A DNA stretch of 64,000 nt from a bacterium (GCA_024742665.1 JANSYA010000010.1:144525-208524), one strand, 5' to 3'. Positions 44,300 through 53,882 are shown, counted from the stretch's first letter. The notes: a model not told the origin generated them from the letters alone. Made by a program: numbers and translations.

Positions 44300-46441
44300 A
44301 TGTTGGCCGAAAAAAGCACCCGCGTTGATCCGGAGTTTTCCGCCGCACCCGATAGCGGCGAAGATTCGTCGCGCACAAACGACGAATCTCCGGCATTGAC
44401 CCGCGCTCTCCGGGCTCTGCCGCCGGCGCTGCGCAGCATCATCGCCCATCCGGACTATGCCGCCGCCCGCCAGGATCCGCATTTTTTCGATCCCGGTCCC
44501 GGCTGCTTCCATTCCCCGCTGCTGATTCCCGGCATGGAGGAGGCGGTGGAGATTCTGCGAGCCACAATCGAAAGCCGGGGGCGCATGCTTGTGCTCGGCG
44601 ACCGCGATGTGGACGGCGTTTCATCGACCGCCCTGCTGGGAAATTTCCTGCGGGATCGTCACGAGAAAAAAGGCGGCGGTCTGGAGCTGGTCGTTTCCGA
44701 CGACGGCGATGACTACGGTCTGTCGGGGGATCTCTTCGATCGCATCCGCGAGGGCGACGCCGATCTGGTGATCCTGCTCGATATGGGTTCGTCGCATGGC
44801 CCCGAAGTAAACCAGCTCTTAGAACGCGGCAAACAGGTGATCATCCTGGACCATCACCAGCTGCATGACCGAATTCCCGAAGCGGCTCTGGACGGACTCG
44901 CCTTCGTAAATCCCTGCCGCGACGCGGACGTGGTCTGCGCTCTGGAACACGACGGCAAGATCGCGACCGTCGGCCTGGTATTTAAGCTGTTGCTCGCCTA
45001 CGGGCTTTCGTTTACGAAAGAATGGCAGCGCGCGTTTTATTATCCGGACGCGGTCGGCGGTGCCGTTTCGGCCTATCGCTGCGGGTGCTTTCTGGGACGT
45101 TTCGTGGATCTGGCGGCGGGCCAGGCGGCTTTTCCGGATCTGGAGTGGTGCGATTTGACCGAGAGCTACGCGCTCGCGGCCGGGGACCTGGAGTTTTTTA
45201 CGCCGGGCATAGACGCGGAGCCGGCCGCCGATCGCCAGCTATTCGATGCGCGCGGGCTGACCGCCGGCAAGATCGTTCTGGGCTATATGATCCGCAGCCG
45301 CCCGCGGCTGCTCGAATTTGTCCAGCGCACCGCCGACCTGGCGGCCGTGGGAATCATTACGGATATGGTGCCTCTGGTCGGTGAAAACCGGGCGCTGGTG
45401 CGGCTCGGAATCGGACAGTCGGGATTTCCCCGGCGCGGAGAGCGGCCGTACAGTCCCGGCTACGAAGCTTTGATTGGAGCGCTGGGTTTACCGGCGGATC
45501 GCGTCGTCAGTCGCGACCTGAGCTGGTCGATCGGCCCGGCCCTCAACGCCGCGGGGCGGATGGGCAACACGCGTCTGGCCCTCGATCTTTTAACCTGCGA
45601 AGACCGGAACGAAGCCCGTCAGCTGGCGAAGGATCTCGTCAAGCTCAACGAAGATCGCAAGAAGCGCACCGCGCGCAACGAGACAGTCGTCGCGCGGCAT
45701 TTCGAAGAGCATCCGGAGTTGTTGGAGCAGCCGATCCTGTTTTGCTATCACGAAGACCTGGAGCCCGGCGTGTCCGGCATCGTCGCCACGCGTCTGGTCG
45801 AACGTCATCATAAACCCGTCGTCTATATCAACCGGGACGGCAAACACGCGAAGGGCTCTACCCGAACCCACGCCGGACTGAACGTGCTGAAACTGCTGGA
45901 TACGGCGGCGGAGCTCTTCGTACAGTTCGGCGGTCACCCGGAAGCGGCCGGTTTTTCTATTCACTACGATCGCATTCCCGAATTGGAGCAGGCCCTGCAG
46001 GCGGCGGCGCCCGCCGTGCTCGCCGAACACGCGGCGGCCATGGCCGGGGGCGGCAACGGCGAGAGCGGCGATGAATTTCACCTGGAGCTGCAGCCGGCCG
46101 ATTTGGGCTACGAACTGCTGCGAGACGTGGAGCTGCTGGAGCCTTTCGGTTCCGGCAATCCCGAACCGGTATTCTGTCTGCGCGACGTGCATCCCGCGAA
46201 GATCAAATATATGACCGACGGCCTGCACGCCCGCTTTCAACTGCGGGGCGCTCCGTCCCACGTGGACTGCGTCGCCTGGCGATTGGGAGCGCGCATCGCG
46301 CAGGCGGCGGAGAACAAGCTTCCGGTGACTCTGTACGGCTCGCTTGAGATGAGCTATTTCGCGGGGCGCAGCCGCTTGCAGTTTCGCGTGGAGCGGCTGA
46401 AGGCCGCCTCTGACGCCGCGGCCGAAAAACTTGATTTTTGA
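44300..46441 (+). CDS. recJ: Single-stranded-DNA-specific exonuclease RecJ
   Basis: RecJ degrades single-stranded DNA 5' to 3' in recombination and repair. The 713-residue protein is about 130 residues longer than E. coli RecJ. The DHH motifs are present: LVLGDRDVDGVSSTALL, VILLDMGS, IILDHHQLHD, and the DHHA1 region with FGGHPEAAGFSI. The C-terminal OB-like domain contains LEPFGSGNPEPVF. The extra length lies mainly in a 100-residue insert around residues 250-340 and an N-terminal extension of about 80 residues. Metal ligands appear intact, so activity is expected. Confidence 0.9.
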   Translation: MLAEKSTRVDPEFSAAPDSGEDSSRTNDESPALTRALRALPPALRSIIAHPDYAAARQDPHFFDPGPGCFHSPLLIPGMEEAVEILRATIESRGRMLVLGDRDVDGVSSTALLGNFLRDRHEKKGGGLELVVSDDGDDYGLSGDLFDRIREGDADLVILLDMGSSHGPEVNQLLERGKQVIILDHHQLHDRIPEAALDGLAFVNPCRDADVVCALEHDGKIATVGLVFKLLLAYGLSFTKEWQRAFYYPDAVGGAVSAYRCGCFLGRFVDLAAGQAAFPDLEWCDLTESYALAAGDLEFFTPGIDAEPAADRQLFDARGLTAGKIVLGYMIRSRPRLLEFVQRTADLAAVGIITDMVPLVGENRALVRLGIGQSGFPRRGERPYSPGYEALIGALGLPADRVVSRDLSWSIGPALNAAGRMGNTRLALDLLTCEDRNEARQLAKDLVKLNEDRKKRTARNETVVARHFEEHPELLEQPILFCYHEDLEPGVSGIVATRLVERHHKPVVYINRDGKHAKGSTRTHAGLNVLKLLDTAAELFVQFGGHPEAAGFSIHYDRIPELEQALQAAAPAVLAEHAAAMAGGGNGESGDEFHLELQPADLGYELLRDVELLEPFGSGNPEPVFCLRDVHPAKIKYMTDGLHARFQLRGAPSHVDCVAWRLGARIAQAAENKLPVTLYGSLEMSYFAGRSRLQFRVERLKAASDAAAEKLDF

Positions 46442-46554
46442 TCGATTCCTGAGCCAGGCCGCTCGCCTGAAAGGGCCGCTTCGTTTCGTTCGCCTGAATT
46501 CGTCGGCCTGAGCTGCGCCTGTAAACTGGATTGGATGCGAGGATCGCCGGCACT

Positions 46555-47553
46555 ATGAAAAAAAAGATTCTACTCGTTTGTCTGTCGATTCCGCTCCTGC
46601 TGCTGATCGCTCCGGGGCTGGTCGGCCTATTCGTGACGCCGGAGCTGCGGGTGAAGCCGGGCTATGAGCGACGCTTTCTTGAGCTGAACGGCGCGCGCAT
46701 CGGCTATGTTCAAATCGGCCAGGGGCCGGACGTGCTGCTCTTGCACGGCGCGATGGGTTCCGTCGAAGACTGGACGCCCCTGATTCGCGCTCTGGGCGAT
46801 TCTCACCGCTTGACCATCCTGGACCGGCCCGGTTTCGTGCGCAGCACGGGGGGCCCGGAGCACAAGACTCTGGTCGGAAACGCCGACGTGGCCGCCGCCG
46901 CGATCCATGCCCTGGAACTTGAGCAACCGCTGCTTGTCGGGCATTCCCACGGCGGCTCGATCGCCCTTGTTTTCGCCGTGCGCCATCCCCGGGCCGCTCG
47001 CGGTGTGCTCACCCTCGATACCTCGGGACCGGGCGCCTATAAACCAGGGCTGAACGATTTCGTGCTGACTCTGCCGTACGCCGGCCGGGGACTGGCGATC
47101 CTGGTGGGCGCGCTGGTCGGGCCGAATATGATCCGATCGAATCTGGAACAGGCGCTGGCCCCGCGCATGGACGCTATGCCTCCCGGTTTCGTATCTTTTC
47201 GCATGAAGCTCTGGGCCCACGCCGATAGCCTGGTAGCCTTCGCCCTGGCGAACCGCGCGGCTCCGGCGGAGTTTGAAATTTATGCGGATCGATTCGCGTC
47301 TCTGGAGATTCCTCTGAGCATGGCTTATTGTCAGCGGGAAGCCCAGGCGGTCGGCGTTGCGGTTCGCACGGCTTTCGCGGAAGGACTGGCCTCCCGGGCG
47401 GCGGCCGTCGTCGAGAAAGCCCGGGCTAATCCAGCGGCTGTGAGTGGTGTCCGGGCGGTCGATCTGCTGCGCCTGCGAGATTGCAATCACTACGTGCAGT
47501 ACACGAATGCAGCGGAAATTGCCGGATGGATCCGTCGGCTAACTGCGCCCTGA
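46555..47553 (+). CDS. Alpha/beta hydrolase, membrane-anchored
   Basis: This 332-residue protein has an N-terminal membrane anchor or signal (KKKILLVCLSIPLLLLIAPGLVG), then an alpha/beta hydrolase fold. The oxyanion region is VLLLHGAMGSVEDW, the nucleophile elbow is LLVGHSHGGSIAL, and a likely catalytic His lies in LRDCNHYVQYT. I chose ATG 46555 over the in-frame 46531 because GAGGA lies 11 bases before it and it begins the anchor. The substrate is unknown. Its 3' end overlaps the convergent membrane-protein gene by 15 bp. Confidence 0.82.
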   Translation: MKKKILLVCLSIPLLLLIAPGLVGLFVTPELRVKPGYERRFLELNGARIGYVQIGQGPDVLLLHGAMGSVEDWTPLIRALGDSHRLTILDRPGFVRSTGGPEHKTLVGNADVAAAAIHALELEQPLLVGHSHGGSIALVFAVRHPRAARGVLTLDTSGPGAYKPGLNDFVLTLPYAGRGLAILVGALVGPNMIRSNLEQALAPRMDAMPPGFVSFRMKLWAHADSLVAFALANRAAPAEFEIYADRFASLEIPLSMAYCQREAQAVGVAVRTAFAEGLASRAAAVVEKARANPAAVSGVRAVDLLRLRDCNHYVQYTNAAEIAGWIRRLTAP

Positions 47554-48042
47554 TTCGGTAGTGCGCACTTTCGGTTCAGCTCTTCGCAGGCGGGCGACGC
47601 GCCGGCCGGACAGTATGCTCATCGCCCAGAACGCCAGCCCTGTTCCGGCGGCCAGCAGCGCCCCCGGATGATTTCGTTCGGCGGCCTCGGAATCATTCGT
47701 CCCGGATGTCTCGGAGACAGCCAGTCGCAGGATGATCGCGGCCAGGGCCAGCATCGCGGCAACCAGGTGCCAGCCGATCGCGCGCAGAAGTTTACGGGAA
47801 TTCGAGAGTCGGCCGAGCAGACCGGCGCCGCTGATTGCCGCCGCGAAAGCGAAGAGCAGCGCCGCCAGGTTCAGATTCAGGGCGAGGAGCGCGGACGCGA
47901 CGGCCCTGGCTTCTATTGTAGACGTTCCCGCGAGCCCCGGTTGCTGCAGGGCGAAATTCAGGCCGCGGGCGATGAAGTCTGCGAGGAGTACGAGCAGAGT
48001 CAGCCAGGCGAAGCGGCTGTGCTGTCGAACGAAGCGATTCAT
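47539..48042 (-). CDS. Small integral membrane protein of unknown function
   Basis: This 167-residue protein has about four predicted membrane helices (FAWLTLLVLLADFIA near residue 11, LALNLNLAALLFAFAAAISG, WHLVAAMLALAAIILRLAV, ALLAAGTGLAFWAMSIL) and a basic C-terminus. I recognise no family or catalytic motif. It lies downstream of the respiratory operon but beyond that operon's terminator, so it is probably transcribed separately. Confidence 0.5.
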   Translation of the reverse strand: MNRFVRQHSRFAWLTLLVLLADFIARGLNFALQQPGLAGTSTIEARAVASALLALNLNLAALLFAFAAAISGAGLLGRLSNSRKLLRAIGWHLVAAMLALAAIILRLAVSETSGTNDSEAAERNHPGALLAAGTGLAFWAMSILSGRRVARLRRAEPKVRTTESGRS

Positions 48043-48116
48043 TGCCCGTTAATTACGCGATGATAGCCGCGGGTTCTGTCGTAACGATTGTCATAGCCGG
48101 GGGCTGCGTCGGGCGC

Positions 48117-48166
48117 AAAAAAACCGCGGGTTGCCGATGTATAAAAACAATCGGTGCCGCGGTTTT
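48117..48166 (-). terminator. Intrinsic terminator of the act-cco respiratory operon
   Basis: An imperfect stem pairs AAACCGCGG (48121-48129) with CCGCGGTTT (48157-48165), continuing with CCGAT/ATCGG inside. On the minus strand the stem is followed by seven T residues (AAAAAAA on the plus strand around 48117-48123). It lies 47 bp beyond the ccoP-like stop codon. With T-runs on both sides it may work bidirectionally. Confidence 0.85.
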
Positions 48167-48212
48167 GGAAGCAAGCGAAGCGCCGGGAGAGCCGGCTGCT
48201 GCTGCGCTGAAA

Positions 48213-48686
48213 TCAGATCTCGGGAATGGGCGCGTCCTGTTTGATGGATCCGTTTTTGGAAGAGATGTAGAACAGAATCTTCCAGACGTCCCCGTCGGAA
48301 ATATTCGCGCCGCCTTTCGCCGGCATAATTTGACCGGACTGCGATTGCGCGGCGCTGAAGCCGTTTACGATGCCCTTGTAAATCTTCTGCTCGTTATCGC
48401 CGTGCCACCATTCCGCGTCGACCAGGTTGGGACCGACGAGGCCCTGGAGGTTCGCGCCGTGGCAGGCGACGCAGGCCTGGCCATACAATTTTTCGCCTTC
48501 AGAAATGACGGCGTCGCTGCGCTGAGGAACTTCAACAAGAGTGGGAATGATGTACGCCTGCAGGCGAGGCTGCTCTGCCAGGAAGCCGTGCTTGAAAACG
48601 GAATACATGGCGCCGACGGCCAGCGAGCCGAAAAATAAAAACAGTAACCAGTTCGGTACGCCTTTTTCTGTGGGGTTGTTGCTCAT
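48213..48686 (-). CDS. ccoP: CcoP-like monohaem cytochrome c subunit
   Basis: This 157-residue membrane-anchored cytochrome c has one helix (NWLLFLFFGSLAVGAMYSVF) and one haem motif, CVACH, in EKLYGQACVACHGANLQGL. Its downstream IMPAKGG holds a likely axial Met. The N-terminus and GPNLVDAEWWHG pattern match CcoP of cbb3 oxidases, but CcoP normally carries two haems and is about twice this length. It is the last gene of the operon. Given the metal-ligand-free CcoN homologue upstream, its electron acceptor is uncertain. Confidence 0.82.
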   Translation of the reverse strand: MSNNPTEKGVPNWLLFLFFGSLAVGAMYSVFKHGFLAEQPRLQAYIIPTLVEVPQRSDAVISEGEKLYGQACVACHGANLQGLVGPNLVDAEWWHGDNEQKIYKGIVNGFSAAQSQSGQIMPAKGGANISDGDVWKILFYISSKNGSIKQDAPIPEI

Positions 48687-48757
48687 AATAAATTGCTCGA
48701 AAAAATATGATTCTTCTCTATTTGAAAATCGTTAAATCAATATAGCAAAGCCGGATC

Positions 48758-49438
48758 TTATTGGAAATACTTCCCGGCGAACTCAGACTGCTTGCGACCG
48801 AGAGTCAGCAGATATTCGACCAGGGCGTCGCCGCGGGTCTGGCCGTCCAACTGCTCGAAGACGCTCTTCTGATATGAATCAGACAGGGGCGCCCGGGCGT
48901 TCATCATCATGCGCACGCGCCAGCTGAGAAAGAGCGGCGACATACCGGCTTCGCTCTGAAAGAGGTGGCCGAAGCGATGGTGTCCGGCCCGCAGGGTGTC
49001 GGACTTCGTGCTCTGCAGCAGACCTTCTAGATCTTCGCGGTTCATGCTGCCCGCCAGACGTGAAAGATCCGGGCCTTTGCGCTCGCTGCCGCGCATAGAC
49101 GGCGCTTCGAAATAGTATTCCATCATATGGGGCAGAGGATAGTAGCCGTAGGCGTCGGCATCCGCGAAGCGCGCGACTTCCCAGTCCAGACTGCGCAGGT
49201 TTTGCGAGTGGCAGTACTGGCAGCCCTCTTGCATATAGACTTCCTGGCCTTTCATGGCCAGCGCCGATTCGGGTGACAGGTGCGCTCGTGCGCCATGGGT
49301 CGGCAGGACTTCGAAGTGCATGTGAATCGCGAAGATTCCCAGCACCGCGGTCGCGCCGATCACGGCCCCTGCCAGTTTTAACGGATCCTTCAGGATGCCG
49401 TCCAGAGTGCTTACGATCTTGTTCTCTTTTTCGCTCAT
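48758..49438 (-). CDS. ccoO: CcoO-like cytochrome c subunit
   Basis: This 226-residue protein matches CcoO, the monohaem cytochrome c subunit of cbb3-type oxidases. It has a membrane anchor (KLAGAVIGATAVLGIFAIHM) and the haem motif CQYCH within EVYMQEGCQYCHSQNLRSLD. The GSERKGPDLSRLAGS segment is also characteristic of CcoO. Methionines in AGMSPLFLSWR and nearby could be the axial ligand. It lies between the ccoN- and ccoP-like genes, in canonical N-O-P order. Confidence 0.87.
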   Translation of the reverse strand: MSEKENKIVSTLDGILKDPLKLAGAVIGATAVLGIFAIHMHFEVLPTHGARAHLSPESALAMKGQEVYMQEGCQYCHSQNLRSLDWEVARFADADAYGYYPLPHMMEYYFEAPSMRGSERKGPDLSRLAGSMNREDLEGLLQSTKSDTLRAGHHRFGHLFQSEAGMSPLFLSWRVRMMMNARAPLSDSYQKSVFEQLDGQTRGDALVEYLLTLGRKQSEFAGKYFQ

Positions 49439-49492
49439 AGTATTACGCCAGAATTACGCTAGTTTCGCTCGAATCGATGTTTGCGGCTCGCC

Positions 49493-51007
49493 TCAGTGAC
49501 CCGCAGCCGGCGCCGGAACGGGCGTTTCGATTCGATTTTTGTTGGTCAGGTCCGGTTCGCCGTAGCCTTCAGCGCCCGCGCCCGCCATGTGCAGATAGAA
49601 TCCGAAGCTCACGGCGATCGTGCCGAATGCGATCAGCAGCACGCCTACAAAGTGCAAAACGCGAAGACTCAGTAGAAACTGTCCGGCTTCATCGGCACCC
49701 TGATAAAAAGTGCCCGCGAAAATGACTTCGTTCCAGGCCGATACCGCGACCGAGGTGGCGCCGTTTTCAACGAGGGTTTCGCTTTGTACCCCGCCCTGGA
49801 GAAAGCCCTGGGCCAGATCGCCGACGAAAATCAGCAGCGCGCCCATACCCAGGCTCATGGCGGCGATGCCCGCGGTGCGTGTGCTCATCGTGCGATTTGT
49901 GATCTTCTGAGCGACGATCAGACCGGCGCCCATAGCGATCAACAGACCGTAGGTCAAACCGTCGCGACCGAGATCCCGCAGGTTCAGGCCGGTATACGCA
50001 AAGTGCGCCTGCATAAAGAAGGGGCTCATGATGGCGCGCAGAACCGCGGTCGCCATTAAGAAGAACAGGCCGTAGCGCAGCATCAATCCGATCGAGTCGG
50101 AGATATAATAATTACCGGAGCGGCTGATCGTGTACTGTGCGTTTAAGCCGCCGGCCAGAATCGCCGCCGCCAGCGCGATCGCCGTGAAGACGCCCTGGGT
50201 TTGCAGGAACGCGGGGGCCGCCGACAGAGCGAGTCCCGCAGCACCCGCGAAGGGAATCATCACCAGCATGCCGAATACGGTGAAGGCCGCCATGCGCTCG
50301 CTGTAGAGCGGCGTCTTATAATAAGAGGGAATGAAAAAATACAGCATCGTAAACAGGGGAAAGAGGATGAAATATCCCAGAACGCCCGTGCGATAGAATT
50401 CCTGAACGGCCGCGTCTTCCATGCCGCGAAAGAGCGGAACGTGGGTCAGGGGGCCGGTGGGCAGGCCAATGTTTCCGAGCAGATAGACGATCAGACCGCC
50501 GGCCGCGGCGACGATCGAATAGGTCGCGGCCATGTCGCTTTTGCCGCTGGATTTCAGGGCTTCGATGGCGGTCGCCAGAAAGAGAATCAGTGCGAGTACC
50601 AGCAGGTTGTCGGAGATCCAGGTCATTTCGCCGTATTCGCGGCCTGCGTTGTAGCCGGCCAGAATCGTAATGATTCCCAGAAGCAGCGCGAACTGGTGCA
50701 GCTTGAATCCGGCCCAGGCGGCCAGAGCCAGCTTCGGGTTTTCGCCGGTTACGCTTTTCAGAATGTGATAGGCGGCGGCGAAAAAGAACGAGAGCAGCGC
50801 GCCGAAAATCAAAGTCAGCGCGAACAGCGGGCGGGCGTAGCCGTAGTCCAGAGCCGGCGGCAGGTCCAGAATCAGAAAAAACTGAATCTGATTCAGGCTC
50901 GCAAGCAATACGGCGACCAGCGCCCAGGTGAAACCGGCGATCAGGTAGGCTCTGATCGTGAACTCGATTTCGCTGACCATCTTGATGAGATTCTTTATCG
51001 CTTCCAT
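49493..51007 (-). CDS. CcoN-like haem-copper oxidase subunit I homologue lacking all metal ligands
   Basis: This 504-residue protein has about 12-14 membrane helices and aligns with CcoN along most of its length. The cofactor histidines are absent. The haem b ligand in A-R-P-L-H is Phe62. The CuB motif Y-G-H-N is Y-R-T-G (Thr207). The A-G-P-H-H-L pair is A-G-A-A-G-L (Ala257, Gly258). The H-V-H of the haem ligands aligns with Leu343 and Asp345. The remaining histidines (81, 104, 189, 335, 452, 473, 504) do not sit at ligand positions. It cannot be a normal oxygen reductase. Its place between a cytochrome c lipoprotein and CcoO/CcoP suggests a structural or electron-transfer platform. Confidence 0.8.
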   Translation of the reverse strand: MEAIKNLIKMVSEIEFTIRAYLIAGFTWALVAVLLASLNQIQFFLILDLPPALDYGYARPLFALTLIFGALLSFFFAAAYHILKSVTGENPKLALAAWAGFKLHQFALLLGIITILAGYNAGREYGEMTWISDNLLVLALILFLATAIEALKSSGKSDMAATYSIVAAAGGLIVYLLGNIGLPTGPLTHVPLFRGMEDAAVQEFYRTGVLGYFILFPLFTMLYFFIPSYYKTPLYSERMAAFTVFGMLVMIPFAGAAGLALSAAPAFLQTQGVFTAIALAAAILAGGLNAQYTISRSGNYYISDSIGLMLRYGLFFLMATAVLRAIMSPFFMQAHFAYTGLNLRDLGRDGLTYGLLIAMGAGLIVAQKITNRTMSTRTAGIAAMSLGMGALLIFVGDLAQGFLQGGVQSETLVENGATSVAVSAWNEVIFAGTFYQGADEAGQFLLSLRVLHFVGVLLIAFGTIAVSFGFYLHMAGAGAEGYGEPDLTNKNRIETPVPAPAAGH

Positions 51008-51076
51008 AGTAGTCGTTCTTTATTAGTCCGTTTTAGTATTTCGCCTGGTATTCTCGGTATTGACTCGCGCGGCGGT

Positions 51077-51730
51077 TCAGCGGCCCGCCTGATCATCGCC
51101 AATATTCGTTAGCTTTAAGAGTTCTTCCAGCTTCGGAGTCTGCGGGCGATCTTCGATTTTCTTGTAGCCCATCACCCAGCGCCGGTTGCCGTCGTAGGCC
51201 GCGCGGATTTCCGCATCGGCTTGCGCCAGAGCGGCCTGGTGTTCGTGACCATCGGGGCCCGTGGGTTTGGTCGTAAGAGAATACAGAAAGTGCGCCATCG
51301 CCCAGCGACCGCGGTCGGTATAACTCTGGTTGCTGTGGGTCGGCAGTTGCTCGGTTCCCATCGTGATGGTTTTGAAATATGTTAGAGCGGTTTTCTCCGG
51401 TGCGATGGCGACGTCCGCGAAGCCTGGCATTTCCAGACCGGTTTCGTTTTTCGTTGCGGTAGCGTCGGGGCCGAGGCCGTCAAAACCAACGCCGTGGCAT
51501 TTTGCGCAGCCCGCTTGGGCATAGTAGACCGAGCCCTGGAAAATCACATCGCGGTTCACTTCGTAAACCGGCGTGGCCGCCAGTGGATCGGGCGAGGTGT
51601 GCCCTTTAATCGTTCCGATCCGGTCGCAGGCTACCAGCTGGGCTGCGATCAGCGCGAGGCCCAACAGACCCGGTACGAGCTGATTGATTCGGAGGGCGGA
51701 GGAGATTCGTTTCGGTTGTTGCATCTTCAA
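51077..51730 (-). CDS. Monohaem cytochrome c lipoprotein
   Basis: This 217-residue exported lipoprotein has a signal peptide ending in LVAC (about residue 35) and one haem motif, CAKCH, in VYYAQAGCAKCHGVGFDGLG. The LEMPGFAD region supplies a likely axial Met. It resembles ActE-type cytochromes and the electron-exit cytochromes that accompany ACIII. It lies directly after actF in the same operon and would be well placed to pass electrons from ACIII to the cco-like subunits or a soluble carrier. Confidence 0.83.
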   Translation of the reverse strand: MKMQQPKRISSALRINQLVPGLLGLALIAAQLVACDRIGTIKGHTSPDPLAATPVYEVNRDVIFQGSVYYAQAGCAKCHGVGFDGLGPDATATKNETGLEMPGFADVAIAPEKTALTYFKTITMGTEQLPTHSNQSYTDRGRWAMAHFLYSLTTKPTGPDGHEHQAALAQADAEIRAAYDGNRRWVMGYKKIEDRPQTPKLEELLKLTNIGDDQAGR

Positions 51731-51779
51731 ATTTCTCGATGTTATATGAAAGTGACTATAGCTGAGTGAAATCCTGCAC

Positions 51780-53138
51780 TCACTGATGGAAGTGCAGGCA
51801 TTCCTCCAGGCGCGGGTCTTTGACCGGGATCAGCGACTGGCGTTCCAGGTTCTTGCCGACCACCAGAATAAAGCTGCCGATGACGAACAGCAGCGGGCCG
51901 ATCTCCTCCCAGGAGAAAGGCGTGAACTTTTTAGACAGCGTCGGGTAGGCGACCCAGTACATGTCCAGGATCTGACCGAAGATGATGAAGACCGACAGGC
52001 CCATCATGAAATTCCAACTGCGCTTCCACTCGCGCTTGCAGAGCAGGAAGAAAGGAATCACGAAGCGGCAGAGCACCAGCAGTACGGTAATCGCATACCA
52101 GGGGTTTTCGAACAGGCCGCCGTCGGTGCGATAGTAGAAGAAAGTCGTGACTTCCGGAATGTGGCCGTACCAGATCAGCAGATACTGGCTGACCGCCATA
52201 TAGGCCCAGAAGATCGTGTGGCCGAAGAGATATTTGCTCAAATCGTGCAGATGGTTTTCATTGAAGGCTTCGCCGTAATAGCCGTTCTTTTTCAGAAAAC
52301 CGGTCCACAGAATCAGCGAAGCGTAGAGCGTCAGCGCCATGCCGGCGAAGATGTAGATCGCCCACAGAGTCGAGAACCAGTGGGGTTCCAGGCTCATGCT
52401 GATGTCCCAGGAGTTGAAAGAATAGGTCAGACCGAAGACGATCAGGAATCCCGCGCTGAGCTTCGCGGCGGTCTTCGTATGGCTCATCTTACCGTCTGAG
52501 TCCTGGGCGACGGAGTTTTTCCAGAACAGATAGCCGAAGAGAATCCAGAGTAGAACCCAGATAATGTTACGGCCGATAAAGAACGGCACGTTCAACCAGG
52601 CCTCTTTGTGTTTTACCAGGAGATCCGTTTCGGGCGCGTGCACCCAGTGATGAAATACGTCGCCGAAACCGAAGGCGAAGATGATGATCATCAGACCGAG
52701 CACCACCGGCAGATACCAGAAGTAGTTCTCCGCCAGGCGTCTTACAGAAACGCTCCAGGCGGCTCCCGACAGCACGTTGATGGCGACGAAGAAGATGCCG
52801 CCCAGTGAAAGGGGCAGGGCTACTAAGAGCGCCAGGTGCAGTGAATAAAAGAAACGCGTGAATTTCGAGTGGTGGTGCGCGCCGCCGTCTTTTTTGGCGT
52901 GGGCGTCGTCGGCCGCTTCGCTTGCATGGGCTTCCGCCGCGCCGTGGGCATCAGCAGTCGTTTCGACGTGGGCGGCTTTGGCTTCGTCGTGACCGCCGTG
53001 GTGATCGTCCTCCATCAGGACGATGCCCAGATGAAGGAGCGTCAGCAGCAAACCGCCGCCGATCAGCGCCAGGCAGATCGTCTGCAGCTGTTTCGGAAAC
53101 TGAAACTTGAGTTTTGATTCGTCGGGAAGACTGACCAT
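51780..53138 (-). CDS. actF: ACIII subunit ActF, quinone-binding membrane subunit
   Basis: ActF is the second NrfD-like integral membrane subunit of alternative complex III, which oxidises quinol and reduces cytochrome c or HiPIP. The 452-residue protein has about ten helices. Visible family features are FGDVFHHWVHAPETD, SWDISMSLEPHWFSTLWAIYI and the YLLIWYGHIPEVTTFF helix. A His-rich insert at about residues 44-92 (ten His in under 50 residues, with Ala, Asp and Glu) lies between helices 1 and 2 and could bind metal. The gene follows actE by 84 bp. Confidence 0.9.
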   Translation of the reverse strand: MVSLPDESKLKFQFPKQLQTICLALIGGGLLLTLLHLGIVLMEDDHHGGHDEAKAAHVETTADAHGAAEAHASEAADDAHAKKDGGAHHHSKFTRFFYSLHLALLVALPLSLGGIFFVAINVLSGAAWSVSVRRLAENYFWYLPVVLGLMIIIFAFGFGDVFHHWVHAPETDLLVKHKEAWLNVPFFIGRNIIWVLLWILFGYLFWKNSVAQDSDGKMSHTKTAAKLSAGFLIVFGLTYSFNSWDISMSLEPHWFSTLWAIYIFAGMALTLYASLILWTGFLKKNGYYGEAFNENHLHDLSKYLFGHTIFWAYMAVSQYLLIWYGHIPEVTTFFYYRTDGGLFENPWYAITVLLVLCRFVIPFFLLCKREWKRSWNFMMGLSVFIIFGQILDMYWVAYPTLSKKFTPFSWEEIGPLLFVIGSFILVVGKNLERQSLIPVKDPRLEECLHFHQ

Positions 53139-53222
53139 GTTTACACCAAAATTAATTCGTTCGTATTCTTAGAAATTGAAATCGTTTTCGAGCTGAAGGC
53201 CGGCTCGCTTTTCGCCCGGATC

Positions 53223-53882
53223 TTATTTATAATCCGGATCCTGCTTTCGTTTTTCCTGCAGCAGTCGCACGTAGTGGACGATCGACCAGCGATCTTCCGG
53301 ATTGATCTGAGCAGCGTAGGGATACATGCGAGCCCGGCCCATCGTGACGATGTGAAAGATCTCGCCGTCTTTCCAGTTCATAATGGTCGGGCTGACCACC
53401 GCCGGAATGTCGGGGAAGCGCGGAGTGACCGGCCCGTCGCCCATGCCGGTGTAGCCGTGGCAAACCGCGCAGTAGGCGTTATATTCTTTTTGACCGCGCG
53501 CGAGCACCGCTTTGGTTTTCGGCAGCGGGTTTTGCAGTTCCTGTCCGGCGATTGCGCCTTCGCCGGCGGCGTAGGGATAGGGATCGTAATTGCGAGGCAC
53601 GCTGCCTTCGGGCGGCGTGCGATAGGAACCGGCGCCGGTCCAGATTTCACTGTCGTCCATACCTTTCGTCCAGCCGTCGCCTTTCGCCGTGGCCAGAGTC
53701 GTATAGTCTTCTTCCTGGCTTTCGACCGCGTGGCTGTCGTGCATGTCCAGGAACCAGTGCATGCCCGAAAGGTTGCCGCTGTAGTTACAGGCCGAAACGG
53801 AAACCAGAACCGCAGCCGCAAGCGCGCCGCGCATCAGGTTTCCCTTCCCGGTCAGAAATTGGTAGTTTGCGAATTCGTTCAT
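53223..53882 (-). CDS. actE: ACIII subunit ActE, monohaem cytochrome c lipoprotein
   Basis: ActE is a peripheral monohaem cytochrome of alternative complex III. The 219-residue precursor has a signal peptide and lipobox (AAAVLVSVSAC). The SYRTPPEGSVPRNYDPYPY segment is characteristic of this subunit. The haem motif CAVCH lies in YNAYCAVCHGYTGMGDGP, and a likely axial Met lies in MGRARMYPYAAQI. It sits between actD and actF in canonical order. Confidence 0.92.
   Translation of the reverse strand: MNEFANYQFLTGKGNLMRGALAAAVLVSVSACNYSGNLSGMHWFLDMHDSHAVESQEEDYTTLATAKGDGWTKGMDDSEIWTGAGSYRTPPEGSVPRNYDPYPYAAGEGAIAGQELQNPLPKTKAVLARGQKEYNAYCAVCHGYTGMGDGPVTPRFPDIPAVVSPTIMNWKDGEIFHIVTMGRARMYPYAAQINPEDRWSIVHYVRLLQEKRKQDPDYK

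Noticed and set aside
48213..51007. A functional cbb3 cytochrome oxidase
   Set aside because: The N-O-P gene order fits, but the subunit I homologue lacks every haem and copper ligand and the CcoP-like subunit has only one haem motif.
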